From the NCBI RefSeq assembly GCF_030167925.1, contig NZ_JASKUT010000001.1, forward strand, positions 1,674,001 to 1,738,000: 64,000 bases of DNA. The letters run 5' to 3'. Origin of the DNA: Paenibacillus silviterrae. Its GTDB lineage: Bacteria; Bacillota; Bacilli; Paenibacillales; NBRC-103111. The notes under the pieces are model-generated. The model searched no databases, had not been told where the DNA came from, and saw only the letters and a list, made by a program, of their open reading frames with translations. Positions 36,842 to 45,634 of this stretch are shown here, in pieces (within the stretch, counting starts at the first letter, position 1; each line of letters begins with the position of its first letter). The position numbers and the translations under genes were made by a program.

Positions 36842-38338
36842 CTATTCGATAGTGAAGCTCAGCTGCTCATCAGACGACGCCTTGCGCAGCAGGTTGCGTG
36901 ACGTCAGTGACGGCGGCTTCTTATCCGTAACAGCAGCACGGTTCTTCCTGGGGCCATTCCGGCCCAAGCCGGAAAGCTGCTTTCTCTTCAATCGCTCCAG
37001 ACGCTTCTCCAGGTCGGCCGATTCATCCTTGGTCTCCTGCGAGGCCCGGCGCCCCGTCGACGGACCTTTGCCCCGTGTCGAGCGCTTCAAGGCGCTCCGC
37101 TGCCACACCTTATTCAAAGCCTGCTCGGCGTAGCCAATTGCACTTTCATAACATTTTTCCTTATGCTCGTAATACATCGCAAGCTCGACATACGGCTCCA
37201 AGGAACAGGTCGGCTTCTCTCCCTTGAGAGCAATATACCGTTTCCACAAGCGGCAGGCCAGCGCGTATCGTTCCCGCCCCTTGTAATACTGGGCGAGTGG
37301 CAGCAGGCACCCTGTATCCTCAGATACGAGTTCATCCTTCTCGCCGTCTGCTGCTTCCGTCTCAAGCAGCTCATAGGCAAGCTGATCTAGCACCTGCTCC
37401 GCACGCTCGGACAAACCGTTCTTGTCCAGCCAGAGCCCGAAGCGGTAAACCTCCTCGAACCCAAAGGAACGAAGCTCGTGCAGAGGAACACGCCCCTGCA
37501 GCAGGTTGACAAAGTGAATGGCCAAGCCCGCCAGCGACAGCAAATCCAGCTCATTGTGCACGAACACCCCTTGCAGCACGGAAGGATCACGCTCCGCCAA
37601 ATAACGAAAATACAGCTCCGGCGCCAGCGAACCCGGCACATCGTCCTCTCGAAATACCTGAAGCCTCGCTTCCTCTACCTTCCCAAGCCGGCAGGAGGGC
37701 AGCGTATTCCTCCACAAGCTGCGTGACGGATAGAGAAAGTCCAAATGCTCCAGCGGCTCATGCTCCGCCTTCAGCCGGTTCATTACATAACGATTCTTAA
37801 TAATTGGCCAGTCGAACGTCTTCCCGTTGTAGGAAACGAGATACGGATGCTTGGCCAGCTTCTGCTGCAAATAGCAAAGCATGGCGTGCTCTTCACCCGG
37901 ATGGCGGATCAGCATCTGTTCTACCTGGAAGCCGTTGTCAGTGTAATATCCGATCCCGATCATGAAAGGCACATTCCCTGCACCCAAGCCTAAGCCTGTC
38001 GTTTCCGTGTCCAAAAACAGCAGCTGATCGTGCCTGATTCCGTTCGTCTCCACAGCTTGCCTAACCTCACTATCGGACATCAGCAGCTTTAAAGGGCCGG
38101 CTTGTCCGCGGAGATCGTCAATTTCGTATCGGCCGTGCCGCTTACCCTCTTCGTAGACTACACGGCGAAGCACGAAGGAGCCCCATTCGGTCTCGTACAG
38201 CTCCCCTTGGATGACAGCCCACTCGGACGCCGTTACCCGTTCGTCAGCCCGTGGCGCCTCCTTCTCCGCCGCAGCACCCGAACCGCCTGCAGCCTCCCCC
38301 TTCTTGTGCCTCAGCAGCCGTTCCCGAAGCGAGCTCAT
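36842..38338 (-). CDS. mrfB: MrfB-like DEDD exonuclease (YprB)
   Basis: A 498-residue protein. The RNase-H-like exonuclease domain (about 100-280) has LLFLDTETTGLGLGAG (first two acidic residues), YLVSYNGKTFDWPIIKNRY and VHNELDLLSLAGLAIHFVN. The C-terminal half contains TPR-like helices and ends in a basic Lys/Arg-rich tail. With MrfA it excises mitomycin C adducts in Bacillus subtilis independently of UvrABC. GGAGGGAG precedes the ATG at 38338, which overlaps the mrfA stop (ATGA). Downstream is the glycosylase/nfo operon. Confidence 0.92.
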   Translation of the reverse strand: MSSLRERLLRHKKGEAAGGSGAAAEKEAPRADERVTASEWAVIQGELYETEWGSFVLRRVVYEEGKRHGRYEIDDLRGQAGPLKLLMSDSEVRQAVETNGIRHDQLLFLDTETTGLGLGAGNVPFMIGIGYYTDNGFQVEQMLIRHPGEEHAMLCYLQQKLAKHPYLVSYNGKTFDWPIIKNRYVMNRLKAEHEPLEHLDFLYPSRSLWRNTLPSCRLGKVEEARLQVFREDDVPGSLAPELYFRYLAERDPSVLQGVFVHNELDLLSLAGLAIHFVNLLQGRVPLHELRSFGFEEVYRFGLWLDKNGLSERAEQVLDQLAYELLETEAADGEKDELVSEDTGCLLPLAQYYKGRERYALACRLWKRYIALKGEKPTCSLEPYVELAMYYEHKEKCYESAIGYAEQALNKVWQRSALKRSTRGKGPSTGRRASQETKDESADLEKRLERLKRKQLSGLGRNGPRKNRAAVTDKKPPSLTSRNLLRKASSDEQLSFTIE

Positions 38339-40620
38339 CGCGCTCCCTCCGCCTTCTGCAGCAGCGCAAGGGCCAGCTGCTTTCCGGTCAGCCCGACCTC
38401 TTCGATCGGACCGACGCACGCCGGACACCCGCTTAAACAGCCGCAGGAGGAAATCAGCCGCTTCGCTTCCTTCAACAGCTCCCCATGCACCTCGTACAGC
38501 CGCTCGCTTAACCCGACGCCGCCCGGGTAGCGGTCATAAAAGAAGATCGTCGGTTTTTTGTTATGAACCGCCTTGACCTGAGGCACCACGCGAATATCGT
38601 GCGGATCGCACATCAAATAAATCGGAGCAATATGTACCAGCACGTTCGACAAGCCCAGCAAGCCGAATTGCATGTCATTGTTCGTCATGCCCTCCGCCGC
38701 TTCGTCCGAGAATGTAAACCAATAGGAGCTCGTATGCAGCTCCTCCTCCGGCAAATGGATCGGACCGGAACCTATGTTCTCGTGCGTTCTCAGCTTGATT
38801 TTCTTAAAAATCGTCGCCTTCGCATTGACCGTCACCTCGCCAAATTGCCGCTGCAGCCCGAAATCCATCGATTCCCGGTGCACATGCAGCACCTTCAGCT
38901 GCACCGCCAAATTCGCATCCGTGAAATAATCGACGCTCACCTCACGGATGTAGGCCTTCTTCTCCTCATAGTCGAGCTTCTCCACCTGGAACTGAACCCC
39001 TTCATGGATGTAGATCGCTTCCTCGTGCACCATCGTCAAGGCGCTGAAGCGGTCCACTTCGCCGATTACGCGGGCTCCATTCGTCATATCGATGATGATG
39101 ATATTTTCCTGGGCAGCCGAACGAAGAGAAATGTCATGCGCAGGGAACGATTGCTCCATCCAGTACCAGCGGTTCTTCACGCGGTGCAGGATATGCTCCT
39201 CGGTAAGAAACTCCAGAATATCCTTGAGCGATTCGTCTCCGAACTTCTCCCCTTCCTCGAAGGGCAGCTCGTAGGCCGCGCATTTCACATGGTCAACCAG
39301 GATGATCAGGTTATCCGGATGAATTAAGGCCTGCTCCGGCGGCCGCTCGAAGAAAAAGCGGGGGTTCTGGATGATATGCTGGTCCAGCGGGTTGCTGCTC
39401 GCCACCATGAAGGTGATGGAGCTCTCTTGGCGCCGCCCCGCGCGGCCCGACTGCTGCCACGTGCTTGCGATCGTTCCCGGATACCCGTTCAGCACGCAAG
39501 CCTGCAGCTGACCGATATCGATGCCGAGCTCCAGCGCATTCGTGCTGACGACGCCGCGAATCTCGCCGCTGCGCAGTCCCTTCTCGATCTCCCTGCGCAG
39601 CTTCGGCAAATAGCCTCCGCGGTAGCCGCGGATGGACTTGGTGCCCAGCTCGTGTGCAATAAGCTCCTGCAGGTAGGTCAGCAGAATCTCCACGCGCACC
39701 CGGCTGCGTGCAAAGACGATCGTCTGCACCCCCTGCTTCAGCAGCATCCCGGCGATGCGCCGGGTTTCGAGCACGCTGCTCTTGCGGATGCCCAGCTGTT
39801 TATTCACCACAGGCGGATTATAGAACACAAAGTGCTTCTCCCCCGCTGGAGCGCCGTTGCGGTCGACAAGCGCCACCGGCTCTCCGATAAGCCGCTCCGC
39901 GTGCTCCTTCGGGTTGTCGATCGTGGCGGAAGCGCAAATAAACTGTGGATTGGAGCCGTAAAACCGGCAAATCCGCTTCAGCCGCCGAATGACGTTCGCT
40001 ACATGGCTCCCGAACACGCCGCGGTACGAATGCACCTCGTCGATGACGATGAACTTAATATTTTCAAACAGCTTGACCCACTTCGTATGATGAGGAAGAA
40101 TAGCGGAATGCAGCATGTCGGGGTTCGTTACAACGATATGTCCGGCGTTGCGGATGGCCTGCCGAACCGTCGGCGGGGTATCGCCGTCATAGGTATGCGT
40201 CTTGATATCGACTTCCATCTTGTTCACGATTTCGTGAAGCTCCGCCACCTGATCCTGCGCCAGCGCCTTCGTAGGAAACAAATAGAGCGCCCGCGCGCTC
40301 TCGTTGTTCAATATGCCCTGCAGCACCGGCAGGTTGTAGCACAGTGTCTTGCCGGAGGCAGTCGGCGTTACGGTTACGACGTGCCTGCCGGCTGCCACCT
40401 CGCGGAACGAAGCGGCCTGATGCGTATATAAGCGATGGATGCCCTTGGACGCCAGCCCCTCCCGGAGCAGCGGGTGCAGCCCATCGGGAAAGTCGTCATA
40501 CTGTCCCTCCCGCGGAGGAATCGTATGCCAGTGGGTCACCTGCTCCATCAGCTCGGGGGTGTTGCGGATCAGTTCGATCATTTCATCTATAGAAGAAACC
40601 TTACCCGTTAAACGGTTCAT
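38335..40620 (-). CDS. mrfA: MrfA-like DEXH helicase (YprA)
   Basis: A 761-residue superfamily 2 helicase. Motif I VTPTASGKTLCYNL, motif II FIVIDEVHSYRG (DEVH), motif III ICASATIDNP, motif VI GTIASTWQQSGRAGRRQ. The C-terminal DUF1998-type domain carries a four-cysteine cluster in SSCGCLSGCPACVGPIEE. In Bacillus subtilis MrfA unwinds DNA for removal of mitomycin adducts. The ATG at 40620 follows AGAGGTG; an in-frame GTG lies inside that site. A near-consensus promoter with an SOS-type element lies just upstream, overlapping the end of a carotenoid gene. Confidence 0.93.
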   Translation of the reverse strand: MNRLTGKVSSIDEMIELIRNTPELMEQVTHWHTIPPREGQYDDFPDGLHPLLREGLASKGIHRLYTHQAASFREVAAGRHVVTVTPTASGKTLCYNLPVLQGILNNESARALYLFPTKALAQDQVAELHEIVNKMEVDIKTHTYDGDTPPTVRQAIRNAGHIVVTNPDMLHSAILPHHTKWVKLFENIKFIVIDEVHSYRGVFGSHVANVIRRLKRICRFYGSNPQFICASATIDNPKEHAERLIGEPVALVDRNGAPAGEKHFVFYNPPVVNKQLGIRKSSVLETRRIAGMLLKQGVQTIVFARSRVRVEILLTYLQELIAHELGTKSIRGYRGGYLPKLRREIEKGLRSGEIRGVVSTNALELGIDIGQLQACVLNGYPGTIASTWQQSGRAGRRQESSITFMVASSNPLDQHIIQNPRFFFERPPEQALIHPDNLIILVDHVKCAAYELPFEEGEKFGDESLKDILEFLTEEHILHRVKNRWYWMEQSFPAHDISLRSAAQENIIIIDMTNGARVIGEVDRFSALTMVHEEAIYIHEGVQFQVEKLDYEEKKAYIREVSVDYFTDANLAVQLKVLHVHRESMDFGLQRQFGEVTVNAKATIFKKIKLRTHENIGSGPIHLPEEELHTSSYWFTFSDEAAEGMTNNDMQFGLLGLSNVLVHIAPIYLMCDPHDIRVVPQVKAVHNKKPTIFFYDRYPGGVGLSERLYEVHGELLKEAKRLISSCGCLSGCPACVGPIEEVGLTGKQLALALLQKAEGAR

Positions 40621-40654
40621 GGTATCATACACCTCTCGGAATCACGATACCTTC

Positions 40655-40683
40655 ATTATATCGAATGCATGTTCGCAGTTCAA
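40655..40683 (-). promoter_or_regulatory. Predicted mrfA promoter with LexA-like box
   Basis: On the minus strand TTGAAC (40678-40683) and TATAAT (40655-40660) are 17 bases apart. Plus-strand CGAATGCATGTTCG at 40662-40675, inside the spacer, differs from the Gram-positive LexA consensus CGAAC-N4-GTTCG at one base. This predicts SOS control of mrfAB. Confidence 0.65.
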
Positions 40684-42167
40684 TGCATAATTTCCCTCTG
40701 CCTTTCCATAAATTCTGCCAGCAGGCGCGCGCCCTGCATGATAATCGGCACACCTCCGCCAGGATGAATCGATGCTCCTACCGCGAACAGCCGTTTGATC
40801 CCATAAGGCTGCACCTGGGGCCGGAACACTCCGGATTGCCGCAGCGTAGGCGCCAAGCCGAAGCTTCCGCCTTGATATAAGCCCTCCTGCTTCGCTTCAT
40901 GCGGAGTTCTTACCTTGCGCCACTCCACAGCCTGCCGCAAACCGGGAAAACCGCGCCGTTCAAGCTCCTCCAGTATCCTGTCGGCAAATGCCTCGCGCAT
41001 CGTCTCCCATGCCCCCCCGTCGCCCGACGGCACAGGGACAAGCACATACAGGACCCCTTTGCCCGGGGGAGCCAGGGAGCTGTCGATCAGCGATGGATGA
41101 AAGGTGTAAAGGCACGGATGCTCAGGAACGATTTTCGATACAAACACATCCTTCAGCATCTCGGCAAACCGGTCCGTAAAGAAGAATTGGTGTACGGAAG
41201 CCGACTCGTAAACACGGTTAAGTCCTAAATACATGAGGAAGCACCCGGAGGACGGCTCATACGCTTTGGCCATTCCCCATCCTTTCCCTCTCTGCCCGCC
41301 AAGCAATGCACGGGTCATGGGAAAATCGCCGTTCAGCACCACCTGGTCAAATGCCCACGACACGCCCTTAGCACGTATCCCGTAACACTCGCCGTCCCTG
41401 ACGAGCACCTGCTCCACAGCGGTATTGAGCCTCACCTCCACACCCCGTTCCTCCAGCAGCTGCGCCAGCTTCCCGATCATGCCCGCATAGCCGCCCTTCA
41501 CATACCAGATCCCGTGCGCATGCTCGGAAAAGGGAATCAACGAATACAACGCAGGAGTAGCTTCCGGATTTCCTCCGATGTATAACGTTTGAAACGAGTA
41601 AGCCTCCCGCAGCCGGGAAGCGTGGAAAAATCGCGCGACATCCTGCCGTACCGAGGAATAAGCCTTCAGCTTCACCAACGACCTTACGTTGCCGGGAGTC
41701 CAGAAATCGCGCTTTCTTACGAAATCCTTACTCAAGAACTGCTTATACCCCAAATTGAACCGCTCCTGCATCACTTCCATGTAGTTCAGAAAGGAGCCGC
41801 CTTCACCAGGAAACATTCGTTCGATCTCAAGTGCCATCCGGCGTTTGTCTGTCCACTTTGTGAGCGTCCGTCCGTCCTCGAAATGAATGCGGTAGAGCGG
41901 GTCCACCTGCTGAAACTCGAAAAGGTTCGGGTCTACGCCTGCGGCTTGCAGCGCTCCGCGAATCATGCCGGGCAGCAGCACAATGGTCGGTCCCTGATCG
42001 ATTCGAAAGCCTTTCACCGACTCATAGGCCATCCGTCCTCCGAGCCGCGAGCCCTTTTCCAATACCGTCACCTTATGGCCCCGGTACGAGAGCAGCAAAG
42101 CCGCGGTCAAGCCCCCAATCCCGCCGCCGACGATGGCAATTTTACGAGATTCCCGCTTCACCATCAT
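40680..42167 (-). CDS. CrtN-type carotenoid desaturase
   Basis: A 495-residue FAD-dependent desaturase. Dinucleotide motif IAIVGGGIGGLTAALLLS and GSRLGGRM at the N-terminus, DQGPTIVLLPGMI, the CrtN-like FQTLYIGGNPEATPALYSLI and WYVKGGYAGM, and C-terminal FAVGASIHPGGGVPIIMQGA. It resembles staphylococcal CrtN (4,4'-diapophytoene desaturase) more closely than CrtP. GGAGGTG precedes the ATG, which overlaps the upstream crt gene stop. Its stop codon lies within the mrfA promoter. Confidence 0.88.
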   Translation of the reverse strand: MMVKRESRKIAIVGGGIGGLTAALLLSYRGHKVTVLEKGSRLGGRMAYESVKGFRIDQGPTIVLLPGMIRGALQAAGVDPNLFEFQQVDPLYRIHFEDGRTLTKWTDKRRMALEIERMFPGEGGSFLNYMEVMQERFNLGYKQFLSKDFVRKRDFWTPGNVRSLVKLKAYSSVRQDVARFFHASRLREAYSFQTLYIGGNPEATPALYSLIPFSEHAHGIWYVKGGYAGMIGKLAQLLEERGVEVRLNTAVEQVLVRDGECYGIRAKGVSWAFDQVVLNGDFPMTRALLGGQRGKGWGMAKAYEPSSGCFLMYLGLNRVYESASVHQFFFTDRFAEMLKDVFVSKIVPEHPCLYTFHPSLIDSSLAPPGKGVLYVLVPVPSGDGGAWETMREAFADRILEELERRGFPGLRQAVEWRKVRTPHEAKQEGLYQGGSFGLAPTLRQSGVFRPQVQPYGIKRLFAVGASIHPGGGVPIIMQGARLLAEFMERQREIMH

Positions 42168-43687
42168 AGGCTGCCACCTCCGACCGATTGCAGTTCTCCC
42201 TGCGATGCGCCATGCTTCTTAAGAATGCCCCGAACCGTAATGCGCGCCGATTCCATAATGGTAGGCAGGCCGCTGCCGGGATGCGTTCCACCGCCGACCA
42301 GCCAGCAGCCGTCCAGCTCCTCGTACCGGTTATGGGGACGTAAGTACATCATTTGCGTCAAATGGTGTGCGAGATTGAAGGTCGCCCCTTCAAACACATG
42401 ATGCTTTCTCTCCCAGTCCAAGGGAGTAATCATATGTTCTACTTCAATGTGCTCCTCCAAATCGGCAAATCCGCCCTCCGTCATGACCTTCTCCAGCACG
42501 CGTTTGCGAAAATCCTCCTTCTCCAGCTCCCACCGAATCCCGCTTTGATTGTTAGGGACCGGGGCGAGCACGTAGATCGCAGATTTCCCTTGCGGAGCCA
42601 GTGTCGGGTCCGTGACGGAGCCATTCTGCACATAAACCGAAGGATCGGCGGAGAGAACCTTGGTTTTGGCGATCTCTTCGACATTTTGCTTATAATCCTT
42701 GGCAAACAGAATGGTATGATGCGGCAAATCGTAGGTCCGCTTCACGCCAAGGTACAGCATGAAGGTAGAGCAGGAGTAATTTTTCTTCCTCAGCCTCGCT
42801 TCCGTATACTTGCCCGATGCGGCCGGATCCACCAGCGTGGACATGGCGTTCGCAAAATCCGCATTGACTATGACTTCATCGGCGTACCGATCCTCCCCCT
42901 CCTCCATTTCAATACCGATCACTCCGCGGTCCGCCGTAATCAACCGCTTCACTCCCTTACCCAGATGAATCCTCCCCCCATGTTCACGAACGACATTTCC
43001 CATGGCCTCCGTGATTCGATGCAAGCCGCCGATCGGATGATAAATTCCGTAAGCATGCTCGATATAGGAAAGAATGGAGAACGCTCCCGGACATTCCCAA
43101 GGCGACATCCCCAAATATTTGGACTGAAAGGTAAACGCAAGCCGCAGCCGCTCGTCGTCAAAATATTCCGAGAGACACTTATACAGGCTTTGGGTCAAGG
43201 TCAGCTTAGGAAGTGCCTTCAGAAACCTCGGATGCAAATAATCGAGCAGGGAATCATGCTTATTTTGCAAAATCGGCAGAAGCGCTTCCAGCTTCCGGGA
43301 CTCTTGCTGCAGGAAGCGTTCATAGCCCTCCTCATTCCCAGGAAACATCCTTGTAATTTCCCGTATCATTTGTACAGGTTCCTTATATACATAGAAGGGA
43401 GCCCCTTCAAATACAAGCCGATAGAAGGGTTCAATCGGCACCAGCTTGACGTAATCGTGAACGGAGCGTCCCGACTCTCGAAAGAGCTCCTCCAGAATAT
43501 GGGGCATATTTAAAAAGGTCGGACCACGATCGAAACGATATTCGCCCAGCTGCAGGCCGGAGGTTCTTCCGCCCAAGTAGTGCATTTTCTCGAACACATC
43601 GACCTCGTAGCCTTTCGAGGCCAGCAGCATGGCCGCCGAAAGCCCGCCAGGTCCCGCACCGACGATAATGACCTTGCGCTTGTTCAT
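42164..43687 (-). CDS. CrtN/CrtI-type carotenoid desaturase
   Basis: A 507-residue FAD-dependent desaturase. Motif VIIVGAGPGGLSAAMLLAS, then FDRGPTFLNMPHIL, FTFQSKYLGMSPWECPG, YGIYHPIGGLHRI and MYLRPHNRYEELDGCWLVG followed by GGTHPGSGLPTIMESARI. The last two are typical of Bacillus-type CrtNa/CrtI-like enzymes. It may introduce conjugated double bases into diapophytoene or act as the second desaturase of the pair. ATG at 43687 chosen with GGGAG ahead. First gene of the minus-strand carotenoid arm. Confidence 0.86.
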   Translation of the reverse strand: MNKRKVIIVGAGPGGLSAAMLLASKGYEVDVFEKMHYLGGRTSGLQLGEYRFDRGPTFLNMPHILEELFRESGRSVHDYVKLVPIEPFYRLVFEGAPFYVYKEPVQMIREITRMFPGNEEGYERFLQQESRKLEALLPILQNKHDSLLDYLHPRFLKALPKLTLTQSLYKCLSEYFDDERLRLAFTFQSKYLGMSPWECPGAFSILSYIEHAYGIYHPIGGLHRITEAMGNVVREHGGRIHLGKGVKRLITADRGVIGIEMEEGEDRYADEVIVNADFANAMSTLVDPAASGKYTEARLRKKNYSCSTFMLYLGVKRTYDLPHHTILFAKDYKQNVEEIAKTKVLSADPSVYVQNGSVTDPTLAPQGKSAIYVLAPVPNNQSGIRWELEKEDFRKRVLEKVMTEGGFADLEEHIEVEHMITPLDWERKHHVFEGATFNLAHHLTQMMYLRPHNRYEELDGCWLVGGGTHPGSGLPTIMESARITVRGILKKHGASQGELQSVGGGSL

Positions 43688-43716
43688 GTTCGCCATCTCC
43701 CGGATAGTCATTTATT

Positions 43717-43815
43717 TTGTATGGACTTTGTCAAACTTATTTGTATAATGTTAGTATAACGTTATACACTTGATTTGGGAAGTATCCCTTTTCAATGTAC
43801 AAAGTTTGTATAACA
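43717..43815. promoter_or_regulatory. Shared carotenoid control region with GTATAA repeats
   Basis: Units: GTATAAT 43743-43749, GTATAAC 43754-43760, its reverse GTTATAC 43761-43767 (together a perfect 14-base palindrome), and GTATAAC 43808-43814. The first two lie in near-identical 11-base strings. Other inverted repeats are TACAAA-G-TTTGTA (43798-43810) and TTTG-T-CAAA (43727-43735). A plus-strand promoter TGGACT-N16-TATAAT (43722-43749) would be blocked by a protein on these sites. No regulator gene is in the cluster. Confidence 0.55.
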
Positions 43816-43865
43816 TTAAATGATTCCATACCGGCACTGCCGGAATCTATCACGAGGTGATGGTC

Positions 43866-44768
43866 ATGAAAAGTACGTTAACGGATGCTTACGCAGTCTG
43901 CGAGGAGGTTGTGAAGAAGCATTCCTCCAGCTTTTACCGGGCATTCTCCGTGCTTCCCGTGGATAAGCGCAATGCGGTATGGGCGATTTATGCGTTTTGC
44001 CGTACCGTGGACAATATCGTCGACGGGCAGCCCGGGCAGGCTGTCCCTTTGTTGAATGAATTTGAAATATCCTTTGACCGCATGCTGTCAGGCAGACCCG
44101 AACCGCACCCGCATTGGCTGGCTTTACGGGATGTGTTCGACCGGTATCCGATGGATGCCGCCCCCTTCTGGGATATGGTCCTCGGCCAGCGCCTGGACCT
44201 TAAGAAATTTCGTTATCGGACTCAGGCGGAGCTGGAGCATTACTGCTATCTGGTAGCCGGGACGGTAGGGCTGATGCTGCTGCCGGTGCTCTCACCCGTA
44301 CATTCCGATGACATGAAGCGCAAGGCTGTCAAGCTCGGCGTCGCCATGCAAATTACGAATATTCTCCGTGATGTGGCGGAAGATTACGAGCGCGGCCGGG
44401 TTTACTTGCCTGAGGATGTCATGAGCCGGTATGGTTACAGCGAGCAGGATATCGCCGCCGGAAGCAGTGCCCGGGGCTGGGCGCCGCTGTTCCGTCATTT
44501 GGCCGAATGGGCCGAGGAGTGTTATAACGAAGGCTTATCTGCACAGCTTCACTACCCGCGGGACAGCCGACTGGCTCTGGCCTCCGCCGCCTTGATCTAC
44601 CGTCAGATTCTGGTCGAGAGCCGCTTGCGTCATGGCGACGTCTTCTCCTCCCGTGTCCGAGTATCCAACATGAAGAAGGTGACCCTGATGATTTCTTTAT
44701 TGGCCAAACGCAATACATGGAGCAAATCGAGCATTGAACTGGAGACGCAAGGGCGATTTACATGCTGA
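43866..44768 (+). CDS. crtM: Squalene/phytoene synthase family (dehydrosqualene synthase CrtM-like)
   Basis: A 300-residue head-to-head prenyl synthase. First Asp-rich motif FCRTVDNIVDG with D49 and D53, substrate-binding Arg and Gln-rich helices, second motif ILRDVAEDYERGRVYLP with the paired acidic residues. With only C30-type desaturases around it, the likely reaction is two farnesyl diphosphates to 4,4'-diapophytoene, but C40 synthesis cannot be excluded by eye. ATG at 43866 is preceded by GAGGTG; the earlier GTG and ATG lie inside that site. First gene of the plus-strand arm. Confidence 0.9.
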   Translation: MKSTLTDAYAVCEEVVKKHSSSFYRAFSVLPVDKRNAVWAIYAFCRTVDNIVDGQPGQAVPLLNEFEISFDRMLSGRPEPHPHWLALRDVFDRYPMDAAPFWDMVLGQRLDLKKFRYRTQAELEHYCYLVAGTVGLMLLPVLSPVHSDDMKRKAVKLGVAMQITNILRDVAEDYERGRVYLPEDVMSRYGYSEQDIAAGSSARGWAPLFRHLAEWAEECYNEGLSAQLHYPRDSRLALASAALIYRQILVESRLRHGDVFSSRVRVSNMKKVTLMISLLAKRNTWSKSSIELETQGRFTC

Positions 44769-45634
44769 GGTCCTGGTCGAACGGTATCACGGTCCTTTAT
44801 GTGCTGTGGTTTCTTTGCGGATACATCCTCATTACCGGGGACCTGCTGCCTGCTTGGCTGGAGTGGGCCAACAGCTTTTATTTGATTCTGGGAGGCGTTA
44901 CTGCCGGTATTTGGTATATTGGCAGGTACGGGGTCCGGCAGGCGCTGATTCTCATCGTTGTTTGTGCCAGTATATCCTATACGGCCGAATGGATCGGCGT
45001 CCATACGGGACGCTGGTTCGGCTCCTACAGCTACGGCCCCTCCTTTGCTCCGCTGGTATTCGGCGTGCCGCTGGCGATCCCGTTCGCATGGATCATGCTT
45101 CTTGTTATCGCCAAGGCATTTGCACCGGTGAAGGCAGGCCGCAAGCTGTGGAAGGGACTTACGGTCCAGCAGGCGTTGTCCCCGGACAAAGAAAGCCTGC
45201 TCCGCAGCCGCAGACGGGCGCGGCGCCGCCACTTCTGGCTTCCGGCCGTTTGGGCTGCCATCATGGTGACCTCCATGGATCTCCTGCTGGACCCGGTAGC
45301 CAGTCAGAAAAGGTACTGGAGCTGGGCGGCTCCCGACCACGGCACTCCCACACTGCCGGATTTTTACTCGGTGCCCTTAAGCAACTTTGTCTGCTGGTTA
45401 GTTACAGCTCTACTCATTATTAATATTATTAATTTTTTGCATGACGAATATTTTGACCGGGAGGCCGGACGCTCCTCAGCCTATGGCCCTTTTATCCCGT
45501 GGCTGCTGCTGTTGACTTTGGAGTCGCTCTTCCTGACACTGGCCCTTCGTACGGGCTTGTGGTGGGCAGCCGGTGCGAATGTCGCTCTCCTGTCGATCCT
45601 GTTTCTTTGGAAGCGCAAGGAGGAGGCCGCATGA
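44762..45634 (+). CDS. CruF-like carotenoid hydratase (DUF422)
   Basis: A 290-residue membrane protein with about seven helices. The DUF422/CruF signatures are present: MDLLLDPVASQKRYWSWAAP, then DFYSVPLSNFVCWLVTALL. CruF enzymes add water to the terminal double bond of acyclic carotenoids, giving a tertiary hydroxyl that can be glycosylated. A basic loop (SRRRARRRHFW) is present in the middle. ATG at 44762 overlaps the crtM stop by seven bases. Presence next to a glycosyl- and an acyltransferase suggests a hydroxy-carotenoid glycosyl ester. Confidence 0.85.
   Translation: MLRSWSNGITVLYVLWFLCGYILITGDLLPAWLEWANSFYLILGGVTAGIWYIGRYGVRQALILIVVCASISYTAEWIGVHTGRWFGSYSYGPSFAPLVFGVPLAIPFAWIMLLVIAKAFAPVKAGRKLWKGLTVQQALSPDKESLLRSRRRARRRHFWLPAVWAAIMVTSMDLLLDPVASQKRYWSWAAPDHGTPTLPDFYSVPLSNFVCWLVTALLIINIINFLHDEYFDREAGRSSAYGPFIPWLLLLTLESLFLTLALRTGLWWAAGANVALLSILFLWKRKEEAA

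Noticed and set aside
39376-40431. A 351-codon plus-strand open frame
   Set aside because: Antisense of mrfA; rich in His, Arg and Gln as expected for reverse reading of a coding strand.
42353-43513. A 386-codon plus-strand open frame
   Set aside because: Antisense of a carotenoid desaturase; no recognisable domain or ribosome binding site.
43771-43790. GGGA-AGTA-TCCC as an operator
   Set aside because: Only four paired bases; expected by chance and not repeated elsewhere in the control region.
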